Shown piece after piece: positions 36,258 to 43,593 of a stretch of DNA of 64,000 nucleotides. Under the pieces are notes generated by a model that searched no databases, had not been told where the DNA came from, and saw only the letters and a list, made by a program, of their open reading frames with translations. The DNA lies in NCBI RefSeq assembly GCF_000482545.1, contig NZ_KI519454.1, forward strand, positions 1 to 64,000, written 5' to 3'. The stretch comes from Arthrobacter sp. 35W. Lineage in GTDB: Bacteria; Actinomycetota; Actinomycetes; Actinomycetales; Micrococcaceae. The stretch's first letter is position 1. Each line of letters starts with the position of its first letter. Position numbers and translations under genes: made by a program.

Positions 36258-37064
36258 CTACTTGCTGACGTCGGCGCCGAAGTACTTCTCGGAAATGGCC
36301 GTCAACGTGCCGTCCGCCGCCAGCTCGGCCAGGGCGGTGTCCACAGAGGCCACCAGCTCGGTGGAGCCCTTGCGGAAGGTGATGGCGCTCTTGGAGGTGT
36401 CGGTGGTGGTGGCGGCGACCTTCAGGCCCGAGTTCGGGGTGTTCTTGTTGTAGTCCAGCCAGGTCAGCTTGTCATTGACGATGGCATCCACACGGTCCTG
36501 CTGCACCAGGGCCACGCCCTGGGCCCAGCCCTCCACGGCCTGCACATTGGCGCCGCTCTGGGTGGCCAGCGTGTACCAGTTGCTGGTCAGCGACTGGGCG
36601 GTGGTCTTGCCCTTGAGGTCCTCGAAGGATTTGATGGAATCGTTGGAATCCTTCACCACGATCACGCCGGAGGAGATGGTGTACGGGGTGGAGAAATCGT
36701 ATTTGGCGGTGCGCTCGTCATTGATGGTGACCTGGTTGGCGATGGCGTCGAAGCGCTTGGCCTCCAGGCCGGCAAAGATGCCGTCCCATTGGGTCTCCTG
36801 GAAAACGGCCTTGACGCCCAGCTTGCCGGCCACGGCCTGGGCAACTTCGACGTCGTAGCCGGTCAGTGCGCCGGCGCCGCCCTCGTGGAAGCTGAACGGC
36901 TTGTAGGTGCCCTCGGTGGCGAAGACGATCTCGCCCTTGCTCTTCACATCCGCCAGCGAGGTGTCCCCGCCCGACGCCGTCGACCCCGTTCCGCCGGAGC
37001 AGGCTGCCAGTGCGATAGAGGTGGCGGCCAGCAGGCCAATGATTCCAAAGCGGCGGCGGTTCAT
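36258..37064 (-). CDS. Amino-acid ABC transporter substrate-binding lipoprotein
   Basis: The product is 268 residues. ATG 37064 gives an ideal lipoprotein signal, MNRRRFGIIGLLAATSIALA, followed by the lipobox Cys C22; AAAGGA precedes it. The SBP_bac_3 fold is indicated by EIVFATEGTYKPFSFHE, TGYDVEVAQAVAGKLG, WDGIFAGLEAKRFDAIANQVT and YDFSTPYTISSGVIVV. It is the first gene of a three-gene operon (52-bp gap to the permease). Ligand is probably a polar amino acid, perhaps cystine or glutamine; specificity is not readable here. Confidence 0.93.
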   Translation of the reverse strand: MNRRRFGIIGLLAATSIALAACSGGTGSTASGGDTSLADVKSKGEIVFATEGTYKPFSFHEGGAGALTGYDVEVAQAVAGKLGVKAVFQETQWDGIFAGLEAKRFDAIANQVTINDERTAKYDFSTPYTISSGVIVVKDSNDSIKSFEDLKGKTTAQSLTSNWYTLATQSGANVQAVEGWAQGVALVQQDRVDAIVNDKLTWLDYNKNTPNSGLKVAATTTDTSKSAITFRKGSTELVASVDTALAELAADGTLTAISEKYFGADVSK

Positions 37065-37217
37065 GGGGATTCCTTTGATCGAGAACTCAGCGGCGCCGGA
37101 TCGCGGCGGCCGCATTGGGAGCGAGACTACCAGCCACAACGCCGCCGTGTGGCACTTCTATTTCCTCTTGTGACGCAATTGTGAAGGTGGTGATTTGACG
37201 CACATGCGGGCGGATGC

Positions 37218-38012
37218 CTATGCCGCCGGGCCAGGGGTGGGGCGCAGGCGTTTGAGGTAGTGGTCGCGCAGGGCGTGGCGCAGCCGCCGCGGCACCTTGG
37301 GATAGACGACGGCGGTGGTGCCCAGGAGCCTGGCGTACCGGCGCTGCTGCGCCGCGGAATACTGCAGGCCGAACTCCCCGCGCAGCTGCGGCGGCAGCAG
37401 CCCCGCCGTGACGAGGCGGGCCGTGGGCATCAGGGAACGCAGCCACAGCGGGGCCTTCGCGGGGTACAGGAGGTCCCGGGCCACGGCACGCGCGGCGTCG
37501 GTGACCTGAAGCTGCGCCAGCTGCGCGTCCCAATAGCGGGCGAAGGCCGCACGGTCCGCGGGCCACAGACCCGGCGGCATCTGCAGCACCGTGCCCAGAA
37601 TGGCGTAGTGGGCGTAGAGCCGCTCGGCAACGTCGTCGCTGGGCGCCCCAAACACCTCGGTGTGCAGGGTGGCGGCCGTTTGGTACAGGGTGGCGGCAAC
37701 CCACAGCTGGAGGTGGGGGTCGTACGCGTTGTAGGCGGGCCCGGCGCCCTCGGCGCCCTCGGCGGAGCGGACCTTCGCATGTGCCCGGTTGACCCGGCGG
37801 CGGACCTCCGCCACCTGCTCCTCGGTGCCGTAGACGGCGCCGTAGACATAGGTCATGGTCGCCTGCAGACGGGCGATGGGGTCCGCGGCAAAGGTGCTGT
37901 GTTCGGCCACGCCGCGCCCGACGGCGGGGTGGGCCAGCTGGAGCAGAATGGCGCGCGCGCCGCCGGCCAGCAGGATCCCCTCGGCCCCGATGTCCTGAAC
38001 CTCGCGCGTCAT
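37218..38012 (-). CDS. MpaB-type oxygenase domain protein (DUF2236)
   Basis: The product is 264 residues. The family contains Mycophenolic-acid MpaB and rubber oxygenase (Lcp) catalytic domains that bind haem or iron. Signature parts: GGARAILLQLAHPAVGRGVAEHS at the N-terminus, ARLQATMTYVYGAVYGT, RVNRAHAKV, YDPHLQLWVAATL and ERLYAHYAILG. The frame is open for 52 more codons upstream but overlaps the divergent ABC gene, so ATG 38012 is preferred. A GGAGG lies only one base before this ATG, unusually close. Substrate unknown. Confidence 0.85.
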   Translation of the reverse strand: MTREVQDIGAEGILLAGGARAILLQLAHPAVGRGVAEHSTFAADPIARLQATMTYVYGAVYGTEEQVAEVRRRVNRAHAKVRSAEGAEGAGPAYNAYDPHLQLWVAATLYQTAATLHTEVFGAPSDDVAERLYAHYAILGTVLQMPPGLWPADRAAFARYWDAQLAQLQVTDAARAVARDLLYPAKAPLWLRSLMPTARLVTAGLLPPQLRGEFGLQYSAAQQRRYARLLGTTAVVYPKVPRRLRHALRDHYLKRLRPTPGPAA

Positions 38013-38125
38013 GCCTCCACTGTACCCAGCGCGCCCGCCGCATGGGCGCACTGTCCGGCCCCGCGCGTAGTCTTGAACCCTACGTCCGGCACCCAGCCGG
38101 CCCCACGGTCTGGAGGACCACCGAC

Positions 38126-40021
38126 ATGAGTATGGAAGGCGCGGCGTGGAGCTCGCTGTGGAGCTCAATGCGCTCCGACAAGAGCAACAACGCCATCTCG
38201 AAGGACACGGTGCGGCGCACCATTGCCTTTGCCAAGCCCTACTCGCGCAAGCTGGCCGTCTTTGTGGTCCTCTCCGTGGCCTCGGCCGTGCTGGCGGTCG
38301 CCACTCCCGTGCTCGCCGGCCGGGTGGTCGATGCCATCGTGGCCAAGTCCGATGTCCAGATCGTCATCAACCTGGCCCTGCTCATCGCCCTGGTCGCGGT
38401 GCTTGAGGCCGGGCTGAGCCTGGTGATCCGCTGGCTGTCCTCCAATCTGGGGGAGGGCGTGATCCTTGACCTGCGCACCGCCGTGTTCGACCATGTCCAG
38501 AAGATGCCCATCGCGTTCTTCACCCGCACCCGCACCGGCGCCCTGGTCAGCCGGTTGAATTCGGATGTGATCGGCGCCCAGCAGGCCTTCAGCGGTACCC
38601 TGTCCGGCATCGTCTCCAATGTGGTGGCCCTGGCGCTGACCTTGATCGTCATGCTCAACACTTCCTGGCTGGTGACGGTGCTGGCGCTGGTCCTGCTGCC
38701 GGTGTTCCTGGTGCCCGCGCGGCGCTTCGGCTCCCGGCTGGCCGGGCTGCGGCGCGAGGCAGCCAACCTGAATGCGGACATGAGCACCCAGATGACGGAG
38801 CGCTTCTCCGCCCCCGGCGCCACGCTGGTGAAGCTCTTCGGCCGCCCGGCGGAGGAATCCCGCGAGTTCCGCTCCCGCGCCGCCCGCGTGCGCGACATTG
38901 GCGTGAAGACGGCCATCATGCAGTTCGTCTTCTTCACCGCGCTGATGCTGGTGTCCTCGCTGGCCCTGGCCCTCGTCTACGGCCTGGGCGGCTACCTGGC
39001 CATCGGCGGACAGCTGGCCCCCGGCGACGTCGTCGTGCTGGCCCTGCTGCTCACGCGCCTCTACGCCCCGCTGACGGCCCTGGCCAATGCGCGCCTGGAC
39101 ATCATGAGCGCGCTCGTCAGCTTCGACAGGGTCTTTGAAATCCTGGACCTGAAGCCGCTCATCCAGGAGGCGCCCGGGGCCCGGGCCCTGCCGGCCGGCG
39201 CCGTCGGCATCGAGTTCGACGACGTGCGCTTCGCCTACCCCTCGGCCGACAAGGTCTCCCTCGCCTCCCTGGAGGACGTCGCCGTGCTGGACAACCGGGG
39301 CGGCGAGGAGATCCTGCACGGGATCAGCTTCCGGGCCGAGCCGGGGCAGACCATCGCCCTGGTGGGCTCCTCCGGCGCCGGCAAATCCACCATCGCCCAG
39401 CTGCTCTCGCGCCTGTACGACGTCGATTCCGGTGCCGTGCGCATCGCCGGGGTGGACGTGCGCGACGTGTCCTTCGATTCGCTGCGGGCCAGCATCGGCA
39501 TGGTCACCCAGGACGGCCACCTGTTCCACGAAACCATCCGCTCCAACCTGCGCCTGGCCAAGCCGGACGCCACGGATGAGCAGATCTGGGACGTCCTGCA
39601 CCGGGCCCGGCTTCAGGACTTTGCCCGGGCGCTGCCCGACGGACTGGACACGGTGGTGGGCGAACGCGGCTACCGGCTCTCCGGCGGCGAACGCCAGCGG
39701 CTGACCATCGCCCGGCTGCTGCTGGTGCAGCCGGCCGTGGTGATCCTGGACGAGGCAACCGCGGCCCTGGACTCCACCAACGAGGCGGCCGTCCAGGCTG
39801 CGCTGGGGGAGGCGCTGGAAGGGCGCACCGCCGTCGTGATCGCCCACCGGCTCTCCACCATCCGCGCGGCGGACGCCATCCTGGTGGTCGAGGGCGGGCG
39901 CATTGTGGAACGCGGCACCCACGATGATCTGCTGGCTGCCGGCGGCCGCTATGCGGAGCTGCACCGGACGCAGTTCGCCCAGGCCGTGGCCGCCGTCGTG
40001 GAGGCATCCACCGACGACTGA
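38126..40021 (+). CDS. ABC-type exporter (fused membrane and ATPase domains)
   Basis: The product is 631 residues. ATG 38126 has TGGAGG nine bases upstream. Six membrane helices fall in residues 35-330 (for example LAVFVVLSVASAVLAVATPVL and VTVLALVLLPVFLVPA). The nucleotide-binding domain starts near 380 with Walker A VGSSGAGKST, followed by MVTQDGHLFHETI (Q-loop), RLSGGERQRL (signature), VVILDEATAAL (Walker B) and VIAHRLSTI (switch His). It would act as a homodimer exporting lipids, peptides or drugs. The insertion SLASLEDVAVLDNRGGEEIL before Walker A is longer than usual. Confidence 0.93.
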   Translation: MSMEGAAWSSLWSSMRSDKSNNAISKDTVRRTIAFAKPYSRKLAVFVVLSVASAVLAVATPVLAGRVVDAIVAKSDVQIVINLALLIALVAVLEAGLSLVIRWLSSNLGEGVILDLRTAVFDHVQKMPIAFFTRTRTGALVSRLNSDVIGAQQAFSGTLSGIVSNVVALALTLIVMLNTSWLVTVLALVLLPVFLVPARRFGSRLAGLRREAANLNADMSTQMTERFSAPGATLVKLFGRPAEESREFRSRAARVRDIGVKTAIMQFVFFTALMLVSSLALALVYGLGGYLAIGGQLAPGDVVVLALLLTRLYAPLTALANARLDIMSALVSFDRVFEILDLKPLIQEAPGARALPAGAVGIEFDDVRFAYPSADKVSLASLEDVAVLDNRGGEEILHGISFRAEPGQTIALVGSSGAGKSTIAQLLSRLYDVDSGAVRIAGVDVRDVSFDSLRASIGMVTQDGHLFHETIRSNLRLAKPDATDEQIWDVLHRARLQDFARALPDGLDTVVGERGYRLSGGERQRLTIARLLLVQPAVVILDEATAALDSTNEAAVQAALGEALEGRTAVVIAHRLSTIRAADAILVVEGGRIVERGTHDDLLAAGGRYAELHRTQFAQAVAAVVEASTDD

Positions 40022-40055
40022 CCCGATGGCGGCCAGAGCGTCCCTGGGCCCGGCC

Positions 40056-41198
40056 TCAGCTGGCGGCGATGACGGACCGGTTGCGGCCCTCCGCCTTGGC
40101 CCGGTACAGGGCGGCGTCGGCGCGGCGGATGAGTGAATCGACCGATTCGCGCCCCTGTGACGTGGCCACGATGCCGAAGCTCGCCGTCGGCGGCCTGTCC
40201 ATCATGGCCAGGCCGGCGGCGGCGGCCAGGGAGCTGTTGATGTCCTCGGCAATGCGCGACGCTGCCATGGCGCCAACACCGGGCAGCAGCAGCATGAATT
40301 CCTCCCCGCCGTAGCGGCCAATGAGGTCCGTGGAGCGCACCGACCCGCGGCAGGCATCGGCGAAGGCCCGGATCACCTGGTCGCCGGCGCCGTGGCCGAG
40401 GGAATCGTTGATGCTCTTGAAATGGTCAAGATCCGCCATGATGAGCGCGGATGGAGTGCCAGCCTCGACAGCGTGCTGCAGCCGGGGCGGGGCCTGCTTG
40501 AGGAATTCCGTGCGGGTGAGCAGACCTGTCAGACCGTCGTGGGCGGCCTGGATCTTGAGCATCTTCAGGTGCTGTTGGACACTCAGCGAGGCCATGCTTG
40601 ACGTCACCACGATGAGCAGCAGCATCGACAGCAGGGTCCCGACCCCGGGTCCGAAAACGTGGACGGCCAGCAGGGCCTGGGGACCCAGCACAGCCTGGAC
40701 GACGGCGCGGGAGAGGAAGTAGAAGGCACAGGCGGCGGAGGCAATGGCCAGCGGGCGCGAGTGGATCCTGCAATCCTTCCAGACCCGGAACAGCTCGATG
40801 GAGCCGAGCCCGATCCCCGCACCGACAAGGGCAACGACGATGACAGATCCCACAGCACTCGGGCTGTCGTTGGTGGCCCACACGCCCAGAACGGCCAGTG
40901 CGGGGGCAGGAGCCCAATGCCACCACCTCACGGGCCGGCCCGCCAGCGACCGGGATCCTGCCCAAACGAAGGCCGCACCCAAGACCACGATGACGTTTCC
41001 CAGATATCTGGCCCACTCCTGGCCGCCGGCGGCGGCCACCAGCTGCAGCACAGAATTCAGGAAAAAGGCTGCGACGGTTCCACACCACCAGGCACAGTAG
41101 GGTGCCGACGTGCGGCGGTAGGTGTCCAGATAGAACAAGACCAGCATGGTGAAGGTGAGGAGGGCAAAGACAATCCTCATCGTGGCAAGGTCCAACAT
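40056..41198 (-). CDS. Membrane diguanylate cyclase (GGDEF)
   Basis: The product is 380 residues. Seven hydrophobic segments occupy residues 1-215, forming an integral membrane sensor. The GGDEF domain at about 225-375 has an intact active site GGEEF (297-301) and an inhibitory RxxD site (RSTD, 288-291), so it should make c-di-GMP and be product-inhibited. DHFKSINDSLGHGAGD provides the metal and guanine-binding residues. No EAL domain is fused. It is a single gene, not in an operon. Confidence 0.93.
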   Translation of the reverse strand: MLDLATMRIVFALLTFTMLVLFYLDTYRRTSAPYCAWWCGTVAAFFLNSVLQLVAAAGGQEWARYLGNVIVVLGAAFVWAGSRSLAGRPVRWWHWAPAPALAVLGVWATNDSPSAVGSVIVVALVGAGIGLGSIELFRVWKDCRIHSRPLAIASAACAFYFLSRAVVQAVLGPQALLAVHVFGPGVGTLLSMLLLIVVTSSMASLSVQQHLKMLKIQAAHDGLTGLLTRTEFLKQAPPRLQHAVEAGTPSALIMADLDHFKSINDSLGHGAGDQVIRAFADACRGSVRSTDLIGRYGGEEFMLLLPGVGAMAASRIAEDINSSLAAAAGLAMMDRPPTASFGIVATSQGRESVDSLIRRADAALYRAKAEGRNRSVIAAS

Positions 41199-41269
41199 TT
41201 CCGCATTCCCCTCAAAGCAGGTTTGGACAAAGCCCCGCCGCAGCGGCGGGGGTGGTGGTGCGGCGGTGT

Positions 41270-41671
41270 CTATCCTGCCAGCAGAGCCGGGAGCACGTGG
41301 TCGGTGAGCAGCGGGGCCAGATCATCGTGGTCCGCCGCGCTGTCCAGCGCCATCCACCGCAGCTGGGCGATCTCCGCGGCTGGGGTTGCGGTCCAGGTGC
41401 CCGGGGCGGTGAAGACGGTGGCCTCGATGTCGGTGGCGGCCTCGTTGGCGGCCACGGCCGTCCAGACGCCCAGCAGCACCAAATCCGCAGGATCCACCTC
41501 GATGCCGACTTCTTCGCGCAGTTCGCGGGCGGCGGCTTCGGCGGCGTTCTCGCCCGGTTCGGGCTTGCCGCCCGGGTGCATGAACTTTTCCGTGCCCGCC
41601 TTGCGGACGGTCAGCAGCCGTCCGGCGTCGTCGTACACGCACACGGCCGATACCTTCAAGAGCTTCCTCAC
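41270..41671 (-). CDS. Nudix hydrolase
   Basis: The product is 133 residues. The Nudix box is complete: GGKPEPGENAAEAAARELRE followed by EVGIEV, carrying all metal-binding Glu residues. The N-terminus VSAVCVYDDAGRLLTVRKAG is the usual first strand region. Substrate could be oxidised nucleotides or nucleoside diphosphate derivatives. Its start lies 119 bases from the tRNA gene on the same strand. Confidence 0.92.
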   Translation of the reverse strand: MRKLLKVSAVCVYDDAGRLLTVRKAGTEKFMHPGGKPEPGENAAEAAARELREEVGIEVDPADLVLLGVWTAVAANEAATDIEATVFTAPGTWTATPAAEIAQLRWMALDSAADHDDLAPLLTDHVLPALLAG

Positions 41672-41786
41672 GCGTCAAGTCTAGGGGGAGGGAGGGGATG
41701 CCCTGTCCAGGCCGGGAGCGCAGCCGTGCCGGGTGCGCCGCAGGGCCCGGTGCCGAAGCGCCGGGCCCTGCTTGGAAACTGCACAT

Positions 41787-41863
41787 TGGTGCGCGAGGCG
41801 GGATTCGAACCCGCGACCTTCCCTTTAGGAGAGGGACGCTCTATCCTGCTGAGCTACTCACGC
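41787..41863 (-). tRNA. tRNA-Arg (anticodon CCU)
   Basis: Read on the minus strand, the gene folds into a full cloverleaf. The acceptor stem is GCGTGAG with CTCGCGC (one G-U pair), the D-arm GCTC...GAGC, and the anticodon stem TCCCT/AGGGA around the loop CTCCTAA (anticodon CCT). The T-arm is GCGGG TTCGAAT CCCGC. The discriminator is A and CCA is encoded (41787-41789). It decodes AGG, a rare codon in this high-GC genome. Confidence 0.96.
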
Positions 41864-42019
41864 GTGCCACCGCCGGGGCCCAAGCCTGCGGGCCTCGTGC
41901 GGTTGCGCTCACTACCTTACCGGTCCCGAAGGTGTGCTGCGGACAATGCCCACAGCGCGTCCGCGAAGGTCCCTGCGCGTCCCTGCGCGGCCGTCAGCCC
42001 GGACCGTCAGGCCAGGCGG

Positions 42020-42637
42020 TCAGGCGGCCTTGCGGGCCCGTCCGGTGTACAGGGCAAAGCCACAGGCCAGCACCGACAGGAGCAGCAGCACCCAGGACGC
42101 CACCACCAGCACGCTGGCCAGCGCCACCGTCCCGGCGTTCAACTCCGCGGACATCAGCATGGAGCCGACGGCGACATTGGCGCACAACTGGACGACGGCG
42201 AACAGCAGGGGAGCGGCCCACAAGGCCCAGCGCAGCTGCTTCTTCGCCACATTGACGGCGATGAGCACCAGGGCGCTGAAGCCAAAAACCAGCGGGAACA
42301 ATGTGCCGGCCGTCTTGTGGACGTAGTCCAACTGGCCCAGGGCGTCCTCGTTCATGGCCGCGCGGAGCTGGTGGACATAGGCCGTGTCGAACCCGCCGAT
42401 GAGGGAATCGGGCATGGCCAGGCCGCCGGAGAGATCTGTCATTTGGTTCAGCGTCAGCAGGTGGAAATACCAAAACAGGAACAGGCTGGCCACCAGAGAG
42501 GCAATGACAATCAGGTTCGCGTTGCCGGCCGCCTTGGCTGGATCCCGGGGCGCGCCGGGGTTCGCCGGAGGCTGGTTGGCGGCGGGGACGGCCTTGGCAC
42601 CATGTTTGGCAGCACGCTGTGCTGGGGTTTTCGACAT
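42020..42637 (-). CDS. Hypothetical four-TM membrane protein
   Basis: The product is 205 residues from ATG 42637. A Lys/Ala/Pro-rich cytoplasmic N-terminus (about 40 residues) precedes four hydrophobic segments: LIVIASLVASLFLFWYFHLL, TLFPLVFGFSALVLIAV, WALWAAPLLFAVVQLCANVA and VALASVLVVASWVLLLLSVL. The loop after TM1 is long and polar (MTDLSGGLAMPDSLIGG and on to LDYVHKTAGT). I do not recognise the family. The open frame continues upstream antisense to the phosphatase gene and is discarded. GGAGG lies one base before the ATG. Confidence 0.75.
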   Translation of the reverse strand: MSKTPAQRAAKHGAKAVPAANQPPANPGAPRDPAKAAGNANLIVIASLVASLFLFWYFHLLTLNQMTDLSGGLAMPDSLIGGFDTAYVHQLRAAMNEDALGQLDYVHKTAGTLFPLVFGFSALVLIAVNVAKKQLRWALWAAPLLFAVVQLCANVAVGSMLMSAELNAGTVALASVLVVASWVLLLLSVLACGFALYTGRARKAA

Positions 42638-42702
42638 GCCTCCATTATCCCGCGTGCCGGGGCGCCCGGGCGCGCGCAGCGTGGGGGCGCTAGGGTGGTG
42701 CC

Positions 42703-43548
42703 GTGGCCAATGACCTGGATCCCTCCCTTTCCGACAACGAGCTGGCTGCCGCCCTGCTGCGCCAGGCCGGAACGCTGGCGCTGGAGATGCGCGCCCACGG
42801 CCTGACGGGTGAACGCAAGACGTCCATTTCCGACGTCGTGACGGCCGCGGACAAGGCCGCGGAGGCCTGGCTGCTGGGCCAGCTGCGCCGCTGCCGCCCC
42901 GAGGACGGCATTCTGGGCGAAGAGGGTGCCAGCCACCACGGCAGCAGCGGCCGCGTCTGGGTGCTGGACCCCGTCGATGGCACCTACAACTTCCTCTCCG
43001 GTTCCAGCTACTGGTGCTCGGCGCTGGCCCTGGTGGCGCGTCCCGCCTCCGCGCCCGGAGCGGGCACCGACGACGACGCCTGGCTGGCCGACGCCGAGCC
43101 GCTGCTGGGCGCCGTCTACCAGCCACAGGAGGACTCGCTCTGGCTGGGCGGCATCGGTGTCCCGGCCACCCGCAACGGCGTGCCGCTGCCAGCCATCGAC
43201 GACAACCCCGCGGCCCAGATCAGCGCCGGGACCTACATCCATCCGGGCTGGCTGTCCGAGCCTAGGGCGGCCGGTCCCTGGACGGCGGCGGCCCTGCTGC
43301 CGGCAACCTTGCGCATGTTTGGTTCGGGCTCCTGCGACCTTGCCCGGGTGGCGCAGGGCCAGCTGGGCTGCTGGTTCCAGCACAGCTGCCCGCCCTGGGA
43401 CTGGCAGCCGGGCAAGGCCCTGGTGCACGCCGCAGGCGGGGACACTGCCGTCGTCCGCGTCAACGGGCTCGACTGGTGTGTGGCCGGCCCGCCCACCGCC
43501 GTCCGCGAGGTCTCGGCGGCGCTTCGCAGCGGCGCCCTGCCTGCATAG
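42703..43548 (+). CDS. Inositol monophosphatase family protein
   Basis: The product is 281 residues, from GTG 42703. The metal-binding signatures are EEGAS (after GILG) and VLDPVDGTYNFLSG, matching IMPase motif A with two Asp. The second family motif is weaker: DWQPGKALVHAAGG. The lithium-sensitive phosphatase fold acts on inositol phosphate, histidinol phosphate (HisN) or PAP; sequence alone does not separate these. The gap to the helicase gene is 45 bases. Confidence 0.88.
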   Translation: MANDLDPSLSDNELAAALLRQAGTLALEMRAHGLTGERKTSISDVVTAADKAAEAWLLGQLRRCRPEDGILGEEGASHHGSSGRVWVLDPVDGTYNFLSGSSYWCSALALVARPASAPGAGTDDDAWLADAEPLLGAVYQPQEDSLWLGGIGVPATRNGVPLPAIDDNPAAQISAGTYIHPGWLSEPRAAGPWTAAALLPATLRMFGSGSCDLARVAQGQLGCWFQHSCPPWDWQPGKALVHAAGGDTAVVRVNGLDWCVAGPPTAVREVSAALRSGALPA

Positions 43549-43593
43549 TTACGGCCTGGCGGAGCCGTCGTCGGCGGTGCCAACTAGACTTGG

